64,000 bases of DNA, from positions 3,368,501 through 3,432,500 of the forward strand of contig NC_018515.1 of NCBI RefSeq assembly GCF_000231385.2. The letters run 5' to 3'. A program made the position numbers and the translations under genes. Positions 1 through 8,409 of the stretch are shown piece after piece. Source of the stretch: Desulfosporosinus meridiei DSM 13257. GTDB lineage: Bacteria > Bacillota > Desulfitobacteriia > Desulfitobacteriales > Desulfitobacteriaceae. Below the pieces are notes generated by a model. That model worked only from the letters and a program-made list of their open reading frames with translations. It was not told where the DNA came from and searched no databases. Position 1 is the first letter of the stretch. Each line of letters begins with the position of its first letter.

Positions 1-493
1 TAAACGATAAATAATACTTATCCAAACACCTATTAAGATGAATAAATAATTCTGTAGTGAGAACTGTCACAATAATAGATAAGAATATACCTGTTACTCC
101 GGCATTGCTTGTATGTATTCCTGAGCTTCCTGTGTTAATAATAGTTAACAGAGAGATTAGAGCGACAAGGGAAGTTATGATGGGCTTGACACTGTCCTTA
201 GACATCTGAGGATCAGCTATGGCAAGAGAATAGGATATTGTGACAGAAAGGGCCAGTCCCATCAAGCCGAATGTCAAATTCCAAACACTTTGGCCAAAGG
301 TTTTCCATTCAGCTCCAAACAGCGACGTCATTAGATCTTGGTACTGAACAAGGGGAAAATTATTAATAACTAGAGCTATAGACCCGGCAATAATTAATGG
401 GATAATTAGGATTAACCCTTTGTTAATTGATTTTACAATAAGATTTTCAGAGATTGCCGTTGACAAATCCAATGCCCGTTGGGTTAACTTCAT
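1..493 (-). CDS. PTS EIIC-like membrane protein, N-terminal part (cut by window edge)
   Basis: The reverse strand is open from an ATG at 493 to the window edge, giving about 164 residues that begin MKLTQRALDLSTAISENLIV. At least four hydrophobic segments are visible, including GLILIIPLIIAGSIALVI and GIFLSIIVTVLTTELFI. The opening (a conserved N-terminal helix followed by a LIIPLIIAGS membrane helix) resembles the membrane domain of cellobiose/lactose-type PTS permeases, which also occurs fused to EAL domains in clostridia. The C-terminal half lies outside the window, so substrate and any fused domain cannot be seen. A weak purine-rich site (GGGGTG) precedes the ATG. Confidence 0.6.
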   Translation of the reverse strand, partial: MKLTQRALDLSTAISENLIVKSINKGLILIIPLIIAGSIALVINNFPLVQYQDLMTSLFGAEWKTFGQSVWNLTFGLMGLALSVTISYSLAIADPQMSKDSVKPIITSLVALISLLTIINTGSSGIHTSNAGVTGIFLSIIVTVLTTELFIHLNRCLDKYYLSF

Positions 494-613
494 GGAAACC
501 ACACCCCAAACTTTTTGAAACTCTCTGATAACTATGGAAAGTGATTCTTATTAACATAAATTACTAGAATTCAACATTTTTTGCGAAAGTCCTTCCCTAA
601 TCTTTACCTAATA

Positions 614-643
614 TGAAAAGCCGCTACAATTTCTGTAACGGCT
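614..643 (-). terminator. Terminator after the DUF4434 gene
   Basis: AGCCGCTACA at 619-628 pairs with TGTAACGGCT at 634-643 around a 5-base loop (one G-U type mismatch). On the minus strand the stem is followed by TTTTCAT. It sits about 100 bases after the stop of the secreted protein gene. Confidence 0.6.
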
Positions 644-748
644 AATCAGCTATTTTATAAACCCATCCCGACCGATCAATCTTCACTTATCATCTCAGGC
701 TATATGGACACCATGCCACTGATGATACGATTTCAGAATCAAACGGAA

Positions 749-1798
749 TTATTTATATCTTAGATAATAATTGAAGTAATAATTATAGTTGGAAACTTGA
801 GAAGTCTCGTTTTTATTTTGGTAGTGGTCAATACTAAATGCGATAAACCCTTGAACATAGGGGGCAGCGGCGGAAATTCTCTCTTGAATATCAGATTGGG
901 TTGCTGTAACATTACTGGATGATTTCGAGGTATAAGTTTCATTATCCGCATAAAGAGTCATACCCATCGCATCCGTTGCCGTTTTAGTATACCTAAAGAG
1001 ATTTTTTGCTTGAGAGATTGTATTATAACCGGCACCTACACTATCTTGAAGAGCAACAATATGGATTCCTGTACCGTTCAATATGTTTTTAAGCATTTTT
1101 GTCCAGCCAGATAGTGAAACTAAATAAGAGTATTTAGAGTTATAAAAAGGTGCAACCATGATATTCAAAGTACTTTTAAGCTGAATCTCGGCTGTAATCT
1201 GCTTATAAAAATTATTAAGATTAACTTGGTGGATCCTGCTTCGAGCACTTAATTGAGAGAATTCATATGGGATATACCACCCCCCTAAGGATGGATGAGT
1301 TCCATAAACATCCACAATCTCGTCCACAATCAGCTTATTCTTTGAGGCTTCAACATTGAGCCAATTCATGTTGCTGGCATTAACCTTCCACCAATCCCCG
1401 TTAAATCCTAATCCAATCCGCACTTTCATGTTTAGGGAATCAGCAGCGGTTAAAGCATTGCCGACCATATCCACATCATTAAGCGCATATCCAGGAATCT
1501 TCGTGGGGTATGCTGCATACATCGCTTTCGTATCTGCTATATCTTGTAAAATAATCTCGTTAATCCCTGTGTTTTGAAGCATACTTAATTCCTGGGTCCA
1601 GCGGTTCAAATCCCAATCTTGCGCGTACCAATATTGGATAAAAGAACTGCCAAAAATTGGTTTCACTCCAGGCAGCGTTTGAGGTGGGGGCGGCAAAGTT
1701 GTTGTTTTTGGCTGCTTTGCCATTACGGCTGTGACCATTGTTAAATTTAAGATCAGGGTTAATACCAAAATCTTAATAATCTTTCTTTGCAAATTCAA
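749..1798 (-). CDS. Secreted DUF4434-family protein (TIM-barrel, glycoside hydrolase-like)
   Basis: 349 residues. A signal peptide is clear: a basic start, a hydrophobic core around residues 8-22 and an AMA-type cleavage site near 27, followed by a proline-rich linker. The mature part has the look of DUF4434: FGSSFIQYWYAQDWDLNRW, an early LQNTGINEIILQ strand, then IGLGFNGDWW and HPSLGGWYIPYEF. DUF4434 is a barrel fold distantly related to glycoside hydrolases; no activity is established. The start codon is TTG: GGAGGT at 1807-1812 lies 8 bases upstream and no better ATG is in frame. It is transcribed alone, with a terminator on each side. Extracellular carbohydrate binding or hydrolysis is an inference. 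Confidence 0.75.
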   Translation of the reverse strand: MNLQRKIIKILVLTLILNLTMVTAVMAKQPKTTTLPPPPQTLPGVKPIFGSSFIQYWYAQDWDLNRWTQELSMLQNTGINEIILQDIADTKAMYAAYPTKIPGYALNDVDMVGNALTAADSLNMKVRIGLGFNGDWWKVNASNMNWLNVEASKNKLIVDEIVDVYGTHPSLGGWYIPYEFSQLSARSRIHQVNLNNFYKQITAEIQLKSTLNIMVAPFYNSKYSYLVSLSGWTKMLKNILNGTGIHIVALQDSVGAGYNTISQAKNLFRYTKTATDAMGMTLYADNETYTSKSSSNVTATQSDIQERISAAAPYVQGFIAFSIDHYQNKNETSQVSNYNYYFNYYLRYK

Positions 1799-1940
1799 AA
1801 CACTTTACCTCCATTTTACTCTATAAAGCTATAGGTTTTTATTTCGCCAGATATACAATTTCTCTATTAATCTCTATTTTTCCTTCTTGCAACTAATAGG
1901 TAGGGTAACTTATACACTTGTGTTGCGATATGCCTTGAAG

Positions 1941-1990
1941 GTAAAACAGTATAGCCCGGAGACGAAAATCTCCGGGCTATACTGTTTTAC
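1941..1990. terminator. Perfect 22-bp bidirectional terminator hairpin
   Basis: GTAAAACAGTATAGCCCGGA continues for two more bases to 1962, and 1969-1990 is its exact reverse complement, with a 6-base loop CGAAAA. GC core plus flanking A and T tracts let it work in both directions. It lies 70 bases after the stop of the MutS2-like gene. The core CCCGGAGA..TCTCCGGG recurs at 16854-16883. Confidence 0.85.
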
Positions 1991-2059
1991 TTTTGAGTAA
2001 ATGACTGGTGAGCTTGAGCAGGTTTAAATATATTATCCAGTTCTATCTCTGTTTTCCTC

Positions 2060-4018
2060 TTAATCATGCTCCTCATATTCTATTATTACATCGTGCCCTT
2101 TTGCTAACTGGTGTCTGGCCTTGCGGATTGCCACCGTATCGAAAATAATCGAAAAATCATAATCCTCCGGATAGAGTTCGCTGGCGGGAAGGAAAAGCTT
2201 TAACCGCTTGTGATTAATCAGCTGCTTCTTATCTTTAATCTGCACGCCAAGCTCGCCTTTTTCATTGGTTCTCCTGTAAACAATCCCCAGAGATTTTTGG
2301 GGGTAAACTCTTACACAGTCACCTATATTAAAGCTTTCGCTCCGTGAGGGTGTTTTTTCCTTTGGAATTTCTTTTTGAATTTTGTTGTGGGAAACATTGT
2401 CTGATTTTTTGGTGTTGTCCTCATCATTAGTGTTATCCTCATCAAACATAATAGTTGGTCTGTCTCTTAACTTAGAGGATCTGCCGCCATAGGCTTCCAT
2501 TTGTGCTCGCTTCAGCATATGCCCGGGAAAGCCTAATCTTTTGGCAATGTATAAGGCACAGCTTTCCCCGGCCTCGCCAATTTGTAGTCTGTATAGGGGC
2601 TGTAAGTTTTCCCGATCAAACTCCATACGGGCATTCATAAGTCCTTTTGTGTTCTTGGCAAAATCCTTGATTTCCGGGTAATGGGTGGTGGCCACAAAAA
2701 GACAGCCTCGCTGATTTAATTCCGCTAAAATTGCAATTGCTAGTCCCATTCCCTCAGCAGGGTCTGTACCGGAGCCTAACTCATCAAGCAAAACCAGACT
2801 TTCCCTTGATACCTCCTGGAGAATAGCTACAATATTTTGGATATGGGAGGAAAAAGTAGATAGATTCTCAGAAATGCTTTGCCCATCACCGATATCGCAG
2901 AAAACACTGTTATGCATAGAAAATACACTGCCTGGGGACACAGGAACGTGAAGTCCACTTTGAGCCATAATTGACAGTAAGCCAATGGTTTTTAAGGCAA
3001 CGGTTTTTCCCCCTGTATTCGGCCCGGTAATTACAACCCCGTTAATAGCATCATCACCCAGGCCCCCTAGAATCTCAAAATCAAGAGGAATACAGAGGTC
3101 TGGCTTCAATAAAGGGTGTCTTCCCTGCTTTATGATGATTTTTCGTTCTGTTGTAATGGACACAGGAACTGCTTTCATCTCGATGGACAGCTTTGCCTTG
3201 GCAAATATAAAGTCCAAGGTTTCCATGCAGTCCTTGTTGATTCTCAACTCATTAATATGCTCTTCAACAAGTACGGTAAGGGTGTATAATATTTTTCTAA
3301 TCTCATTATCTTCATCAATTTGTAAAAGGGACAATTCCTCCTGCAGCTTTCTGACTGCTGCTGGCTCAATAAAACAGGTGCTGCCAGTGCTTGAAGTATC
3401 AATGACTGTTCCGCTCAACTGATTTTTATAGCCTTTTTTAACCGGCAAGACAAACCGTCCATTACGGATGGTGACATATCCATCTGTGAACCATTCCTTT
3501 TTGCTGCGCAGAATGTCCTCTAGCTTTATTTTAACGGCAGATTTTGTGTTTTCTATTTTTCTGCGAATGTCACGAAGGACTGAAGAAGCACCATCGTCAA
3601 CCCCTTCATTTCTGATACAGCGCTCAATTTCCCCAAAAAGCATATCCAGTGGACTTAAAGAATGACCATAAAAAGCTATACCCGTATTAAAGGCTTCAGC
3701 CTTGTTAAGATATTTCTTCGTTCTTTTGCAGGAAGAAATAAAACCACAAATACCTGTGAGCTGTTCAGGGGCCAGCATTGAGCCTTTCTCTGTTAAATCC
3801 AGAATTTTATCCAACTCTTTCATTGAGGCCAGGGGTGGCGTGCCTATACCCTCTAAAATTTTGCGTGCTTCTGTTGTTTCCTGCATTTTGGCTTTGCACT
3901 CTCGCTCATTTAAAAATGGCTTTAGGGAGAGCAATTTTTCCCTTGCCTTTTGGGAAAGTGCATGCTCAGCCAAAGTTTCAAGTATTATATTAAATTCCAA
4001 TGTATTGTTGGCATTCAT
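2060..4018 (-). CDS. MutS2-like DNA-binding ATPase lacking the Smr domain
   Basis: About 652 residues. The N-terminal half has the helical core typical of MutS2 (LEFNIILETLAEHALSQKA, then a clamp-like GYVTIRNGRFVLPVKKGYK segment). The ATPase domain carries Walker A GPNTGGKT near residue 330 and Walker B LVLLDELGSGTDP near 407, followed by ATTHYPEIKDFA. Bacterial MutS2 is normally about 780 residues and ends in an Smr nuclease/RNA-binding domain; here the protein ends after a short SH3-like basic region (FNIGDCVRVYPQKSLGIVYR), so the Smr domain is absent. Role by family: binding of recombination intermediates or collided ribosomes; which applies here is unknown. A TTG three bases upstream is in frame, but GGGAGG is better spaced for the ATG at 4018. 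Confidence 0.85.
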   Translation of the reverse strand: MNANNTLEFNIILETLAEHALSQKAREKLLSLKPFLNERECKAKMQETTEARKILEGIGTPPLASMKELDKILDLTEKGSMLAPEQLTGICGFISSCKRTKKYLNKAEAFNTGIAFYGHSLSPLDMLFGEIERCIRNEGVDDGASSVLRDIRRKIENTKSAVKIKLEDILRSKKEWFTDGYVTIRNGRFVLPVKKGYKNQLSGTVIDTSSTGSTCFIEPAAVRKLQEELSLLQIDEDNEIRKILYTLTVLVEEHINELRINKDCMETLDFIFAKAKLSIEMKAVPVSITTERKIIIKQGRHPLLKPDLCIPLDFEILGGLGDDAINGVVITGPNTGGKTVALKTIGLLSIMAQSGLHVPVSPGSVFSMHNSVFCDIGDGQSISENLSTFSSHIQNIVAILQEVSRESLVLLDELGSGTDPAEGMGLAIAILAELNQRGCLFVATTHYPEIKDFAKNTKGLMNARMEFDRENLQPLYRLQIGEAGESCALYIAKRLGFPGHMLKRAQMEAYGGRSSKLRDRPTIMFDEDNTNDEDNTKKSDNVSHNKIQKEIPKEKTPSRSESFNIGDCVRVYPQKSLGIVYRRTNEKGELGVQIKDKKQLINHKRLKLFLPASELYPEDYDFSIIFDTVAIRKARHQLAKGHDVIIEYEEHD

Positions 4019-4544
4019 CAAAAATCCTCCCTATACAATTAAAATGCCCACAAGAGAGATTACCTTATTTTCAGGATCTTTAGTTCCCAAAAATACGCAG
4101 AATACTCCTGTGGGCAATGATTTTAACTGATATAAAATCACTTAACGCTATTGAGAAAATAAATAGAGTGCCACAGGACATGCCTGTTACACTCTACAAA
4201 ACTATACGATAATAATCGCCATAGTTACAATGTCAGCTTTGTTAAGCTTATCGACAAAGGGTGACACTGTTTATAACTCAAATGGTTATTGTAGGACGTA
4301 ATCTGTAAGGCGTTATCCAAAAACGCAAAGGTTGCGCTTTCAGAAAGGTGCACTTAAAAAAGCAGGTTTAACACCCACGTTTTATAAAGTAACCTCTCTC
4401 AACTGTTTAGTTGAAAATCACCATTACAGACACATTTAACAAAAAAACCATCCTCTCGTTTTTAGGTATACCCTAGTTTATTACAAATACGTAGCAAATG
4501 TCAATTATAGCTGATCAAAACAGGATAAATAACTAAAATACTAC
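4019..4544. other. Intergenic stretch: leader hairpin and terminator, no gene seen
   Basis: No credible reading frame on either strand. Two structures are visible. TGCCCACA (4045-4052) pairs with TGTGGGCA (4109-4116) in the leader of the MutS2-like gene, followed on the minus strand by TTTTAATTG just before the ribosome binding site, which resembles a weak attenuator. A separate hairpin at 4164-4196 is listed as a terminator. The rest (4200-4540) shows only short imperfect repeats. Confidence 0.5.
4156..4196 (-). terminator. Terminator after the YczE/DUF6198 gene
   Basis: TAGAGTG-CC-ACAGG (4164-4177) pairs with CCTGT-TA-CACTCTA (4183-4196) around a 5-base loop. On the minus strand it is followed by TTTATTTT. 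Confidence 0.6.
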
Positions 4545-5207
4545 TCAAAAATATTTTTGCACAGAAGGTAATTTTGGAGAGAAATCAATATGCTTTTCAA
4601 AAAACTTGCTGCATTGAGCAATTATGAGGCCGTTAACCAGAGCGCAAATTACCGTGCCGATACCAACACCGCGCAGGCTATTAAAGAAAAGGTACGACAT
4701 GGCCACGGCCACGGCACAGCTGGTGCAGTCATAGCCAATTTTAAACTTATTAATATCTATCCTGTACTTTTTAGAAACTTCTTTTACGAACAGTTCATAA
4801 ACTTCAGGTGCAAGATAAGTGTGAAAGAGCAGTGAAATACCCATGGCGCAAAAGAGCATACCTACTAAATATAGAGGGATGCGGATACTCAGCGTAGCAG
4901 CGGTTACATCATTCAGCATCCAGATCCAACCATCCAACACCAAGCCATAAATAACTGCCGTGACAAAAGAGAAACAGTAAGACAGCTTAAACTGGCCCAG
5001 CAACAGACAGACGAAAATCAGCAGAACGGCCTGGAGAGTATATTCAGCCATGCCAAATGTGAGAAAATTAACTTTCAAGGATATTAAATAGGCTGGGGCA
5101 ACTACCATAGAAATGCCGAGGTCGGCCTTTTCCATTAGTGCCACGCCTAAGGCCAGAATAATCAGCCCCAACAGATAGGCCATCTCGGCAAAGTTTTTGA
5201 TTTTCAA
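4545..5207 (-). CDS. YczE/YyaS/YitT-family (DUF6198) membrane protein
   Basis: About 220 residues with five or six hydrophobic helices: AYLLGLIILALGVALMEKA, TLQAVLLIFVCLLLGQF, PLYLVGMLFCAMGISLLF, and a C-terminal GVGIGTVICALVNGLIIAQ. The internal DLGISMVVAPAYLIS and the late FKIGYDCTSCAVAVAMS segment are typical of the YczE/DUF6198 group. The function is not known; these are inner-membrane proteins without assigned substrates. The longest frame begins at a GTG at 5225, but GGAGGAAGG lies just inside it, so the TTG at 5207, six bases after that site, is the likely start. It stands alone, facing the same way as the CoA-transferase operon and separated from it by a strong terminator. Confidence 0.75.
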   Translation of the reverse strand: MKIKNFAEMAYLLGLIILALGVALMEKADLGISMVVAPAYLISLKVNFLTFGMAEYTLQAVLLIFVCLLLGQFKLSYCFSFVTAVIYGLVLDGWIWMLNDVTAATLSIRIPLYLVGMLFCAMGISLLFHTYLAPEVYELFVKEVSKKYRIDINKFKIGYDCTSCAVAVAMSYLFFNSLRGVGIGTVICALVNGLIIAQCSKFFEKHIDFSPKLPSVQKYF

Positions 5208-5224
5208 GCTATTCCTTCCTCCCA

Positions 5225-5284
5225 CAAAAAAATGCTATAACTCCTGGCTGTTTGATATCAGAAACAGCAAAAGTTATAGCATTT
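5225..5284 (-). terminator. Terminator of the acyl-CoA operon
   Basis: AAATGCTATAACT (5230-5242) is perfectly complementary to AGTTATAGCATTT (5272-5284), with an inner CTGTTT/AAACAG pairing. On the minus strand a run of T (5225-5230) follows the stem, 60 bases after the last gene of the thiolase operon. Confidence 0.85.
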
Positions 5285-5345
5285 CATTTATTGATTTAGA
5301 ATAAGCCTATTACAAAATCACTCTGTCGTCAATGTTTTTTAATCA

Positions 5346-6155
5346 TTACTTCATAATAATTCCCTCTGGGTCGATGACTTTATAGAGCAGTTCCAATTCC
5401 TCATAAGTAGGAGTCAGAGTTTCACCTTTACACTTAGAAATATTCAGATCAAAACTACAGTTTTCCCGGCATTCTTCCGGCGTAAATCCAGGGTGGACCG
5501 TATCTAGATACATTTCGCCCTTTTCATCAAAACGGTAAACACCCATATCTGAAATAACAGCAGCTGGCCCCCCATTGAACGCCGGCCCATAAACCTCCTG
5601 TTTGGGAACCCATTCTTTATCCGGCCAATGTGGAATTTTCCAGCCAGGCGAGGTAATATAGCTGACTCTCTCAACAAAACGACGTTTTTGACCAAATTGT
5701 GGCATGATTAAAACGCTGCGCTTAGCAAGGGAATGAATATCAGAGTTACCACCGCTCCCCGTCAGCCTTTTCCCTGTGGGGCCGCCCATAAAGGTACAAT
5801 TGACATTGCCATAGAGATCCACTTCTGCACCACCCAGATAGGCCAAATCCACTTTGCCGGACTGGAGCTGACCGAAGACGTCAGTTAAGCCATCACCAAC
5901 TGCCGCCTGATAACTGCAGCGGGCATCGGCAACGGAGGTCGGCAGATCTATAGGTCTACCGTCAATGGAGCCTGATTCATAGATACAGACTGCAGTAGGC
6001 GCTTGGGTATGCTGAGCTACCATGATGGCTAACATTGGGAGGCCTGTTCCCGCAAAGACAATCTCTCCATCCTTTACTTCCCGTGCTGCAGCACAAGCCA
6101 AAAGATCCATGGGCTTAAACTCACCGGGTTTAGAATGGCCTTGTTTGTTTTCCAT
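5346..6155 (-). CDS. CoA-transferase family I, beta subunit (GctB-like)
   Basis: 269 residues, the length expected for a CoA-transferase beta chain. Features of the glutaconate CoA-transferase B-type fold: EIVFAGTGLPMLAIMVAQ, then IYESGSIDG, with Glu60 in the position of the family's catalytic glutamate, and DLAYLGGAEVDLYGNVNCTF. Together with the upstream alpha subunit it should move CoA between carboxylic acids in the cytoplasm. Its start overlaps the alpha-subunit stop as TAATG, so the two are translationally coupled. It is the last gene of the sigma-54-driven operon. The acid it acts on cannot be read from sequence; the presence of thiolase and a short-chain acyl-CoA dehydrogenase suggests a C4-C6 or acetoacetyl-type acyl group (inference). 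Confidence 0.85.
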   Translation of the reverse strand: MENKQGHSKPGEFKPMDLLACAAAREVKDGEIVFAGTGLPMLAIMVAQHTQAPTAVCIYESGSIDGRPIDLPTSVADARCSYQAAVGDGLTDVFGQLQSGKVDLAYLGGAEVDLYGNVNCTFMGGPTGKRLTGSGGNSDIHSLAKRSVLIMPQFGQKRRFVERVSYITSPGWKIPHWPDKEWVPKQEVYGPAFNGGPAAVISDMGVYRFDEKGEMYLDTVHPGFTPEECRENCSFDLNISKCKGETLTPTYEELELLYKVIDPEGIIMK

Positions 6156-7129
6156 TATCTTGACCCCCTTTTCATGGTGGAAGAATAGCCGAGAGCCGGA
6201 TTGGCTTTGAGGGATTCCAAACGCGTAACTCCTAGCTTGCTAAGATATTCTTGGAAGTCTTTAACTCCAAAGATCCATTCTTCAGCCCACTGATCAAAAC
6301 CCTCTTGTGTTCGGGTAGCCTTAAAGAAGTTAGAGATAAATTCTCCGTCAGGTTCGTGTACGCCATACAAACCTGTTGGGTGAGCCCCCCAAGGCTGCTC
6401 GACAATATAATCTACCAGATACCCCCCTATCATGTTGCGGGTGGGTTCTCGACGTAAATATTCTTCCGGAACCACTTGTTCAGCAATAATAATGTTATGT
6501 TTAGACGCCTTGATAACTTCTTGATCGCTGAATTTTAGGCCATCCACTCGAACGGTGCCTTCCGCGCCGACCATTTGAACGTGAGTAATACACCAATCTG
6601 GATTAGCGGCGGGAACCAAAACAATTTCCGAATTCGTAAAAGGCTCTTGGTACATGGCGTATTTTAATTTACCAATATGGGGGTTAGATCCGTCACGGAG
6701 TCCGGCCTTACCAAGGTTATCGTTCTCCGGATTTAACATATCACACCCCATGGCAGAATAGGTGGGCAAAAAGGGCAGTCCCTTCGATCCGGCAGTCAGT
6801 CTGTTTAAGATATGAATATGTGCCCAGTCTTCGTAGAGAATCTCACCTTTTTCTATTTTACGGGCCAGATTACTGCCGAATTTCCCATAAAGTTCGTGTC
6901 CGCACCAACTTGATTCCCAGATTCCCACACATCCGGCCCCTACGAGCATGTCATCATGAGTTCCGCCATTAACTTCTACGAGATGCAAATTGCGCTTTTT
7001 CTGGCGAATTAACTCGTAAATAGCCGCCATAGGACGACGCCAAACCGTAAACCCTCCAAAGGTTAACATATCCCCGTCATTAATCTGTCCTACTGCTTCA
7101 GTAAGACTCACAATTTTAGGCCTAGCCAT
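6155..7129 (-). CDS. CoA-transferase family I, alpha subunit (GctA-like)
   Basis: 324 residues beginning MARPKIVSLTEAVGQINDGD, with GDMLTFGGFTVWRRPMAAIYEL, which matches the GG-F-x-x-x-R-P start of glutaconate/3-oxoacid-type alpha chains, followed by LHLVEVNGGTHDDMLVGAG. GctA family members are about 320 residues. AAGGGGG precedes the ATG with good spacing. It sits 88 bases downstream of the acyl-CoA dehydrogenase gene and overlaps the beta subunit by one base. It forms the CoA-binding half of a heteromeric enzyme with the next gene. Substrate is unknown. Confidence 0.85.
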   Translation of the reverse strand: MARPKIVSLTEAVGQINDGDMLTFGGFTVWRRPMAAIYELIRQKKRNLHLVEVNGGTHDDMLVGAGCVGIWESSWCGHELYGKFGSNLARKIEKGEILYEDWAHIHILNRLTAGSKGLPFLPTYSAMGCDMLNPENDNLGKAGLRDGSNPHIGKLKYAMYQEPFTNSEIVLVPAANPDWCITHVQMVGAEGTVRVDGLKFSDQEVIKASKHNIIIAEQVVPEEYLRREPTRNMIGGYLVDYIVEQPWGAHPTGLYGVHEPDGEFISNFFKATRTQEGFDQWAEEWIFGVKDFQEYLSKLGVTRLESLKANPALGYSSTMKRGSR

Positions 7130-7217
7130 TCCTAAAACCCCCTTTAAAGATAGTAATTTATTATTAGACTTCGAGAGCTTAATCAGATAATTTCATCAAG
7201 AATCGTTTTCAGAATTA

Positions 7218-8366
7218 CTAAAAACGACCGATGACTTCACGGCCAATAATCATCCGTTGGATTTGATTAGACCCTTCATAAATTTGGGTGATTTTTGCAT
7301 CCCTCATCATACGTTCAACAGGAAACTCTGAACAATAGCCATATCCGCCCATTAACTGCACGCAATTCGTCGTCACTTCCATGGCTGTATCTGTAGCAAA
7401 GAACTTAGCCATTGAGGCTTCTTTGTTATGGGGCAGATGATTATCCTTGAGCCAAGCAGCCCTGTAAATAAGCATTTGGGCGGCATCTATTCTTGTCGCC
7501 ATGTCTGCTATCATAAACTGAACCCCCTGATTAGCCGCTAAGGGCTTATCGAATTGCTGTCGTTCCTTAATATAATGGTTTGTGTAGTCCAAAGCCCCTT
7601 CGGCGATCCCTAATCCTTGAGCTCCAATGGTAATGCGGCCACCAGCCAGTAATCCCATAGCAACGGAAAAACCATTATTGACTTCGCCCAGAACATTCTC
7701 TTTCGGTACTTTTACATTTTCAAAATAAAGTTCACAAGTAGGATCAGCATTCATACCCATCTTGGCCACCGGTTTGCCAATGGTAAAGCCGGGGGTGTCT
7801 TTTTCAATGATCAAACAGGTTATTCCTTTGCCTTTTGGCTGAGAAGGATCTGTTTTAACAAAGGTACAGTAGGTGGTGGCATGCCCGCCATTGGTAATAA
7901 ATATTTTGCTGCCGTTGACTAAGAAATGATCCCCTTTATCTTCCGCCCTTGTTTTAAGGGCAGCAGCGTCAGATCCCGCGTTAGGCTCAGTCAAAGCATA
8001 AGCCCCAATGATTTCACCGGTGGAGAGCTTTCTCAGATATTTCTCTTTTAATCTCTGACTGCCATAAAGGTAGATACTCATACATCCCAAACCAGTGTGT
8101 ACGCTGGTGATAACCGCCGTTGAGGCACAGGCTTTAGCCAATTCTTCAATGATGATGGCAAAGTCTAGGTAAGTACCTCCCCCCCCACCCCATTCTTCAG
8201 GAATAGGAAATCCTGTCAGCCCTAGCTCTCTCATCTTGTTCCAGGTTTCCATGGGAAACTCATGACTTTTATCAATTTTTTCGGCCATTGGTTCAACTTG
8301 GCTTTTGGCAAACTTTTTAACCATCTCTTTAACCATAAGGGTTTCTTCACTCAGTCTAAAATCCAT
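7218..8366 (-). CDS. Short-chain acyl-CoA dehydrogenase
   Basis: 382 residues, full length for a butyryl-CoA dehydrogenase-type flavoprotein. Signature blocks are intact: YALTEPNAGSDAAALKTRAE with KIFITNGG for FAD and acyl-CoA binding, QFMIADMATRIDAAQMLIYRA, and the C-terminal QIYEGSNQIQRMIIGREVIG. The glutamate of IYEG (about residue 363) is the catalytic base of the butyryl/short-chain group. The enzyme oxidises an acyl-CoA to the 2-enoyl-CoA and passes electrons to electron-transfer flavoprotein. No etfAB is next to it, so the electron acceptor is encoded elsewhere. It lies between thiolase and the CoA-transferase genes in one operon. A GGAGTGGAG site precedes the ATG. Confidence 0.92.
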   Translation of the reverse strand: MDFRLSEETLMVKEMVKKFAKSQVEPMAEKIDKSHEFPMETWNKMRELGLTGFPIPEEWGGGGGTYLDFAIIIEELAKACASTAVITSVHTGLGCMSIYLYGSQRLKEKYLRKLSTGEIIGAYALTEPNAGSDAAALKTRAEDKGDHFLVNGSKIFITNGGHATTYCTFVKTDPSQPKGKGITCLIIEKDTPGFTIGKPVAKMGMNADPTCELYFENVKVPKENVLGEVNNGFSVAMGLLAGGRITIGAQGLGIAEGALDYTNHYIKERQQFDKPLAANQGVQFMIADMATRIDAAQMLIYRAAWLKDNHLPHNKEASMAKFFATDTAMEVTTNCVQLMGGYGYCSEFPVERMMRDAKITQIYEGSNQIQRMIIGREVIGRF

Positions 8367-8409
8367 TTAACTCCACTCCAATTCTAAACGTTGTCTGAAA
8401 TTCCGTCTC

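Noticed and set aside
4261..4440. Possible riboswitch upstream of the MutS2-like gene
   Set aside because: Several short stems can be drawn, but none match the conserved cores of c-di-GMP, purine, T-box or SAM riboswitches that I could recall, and the stretch is upstream of a terminator for another gene.
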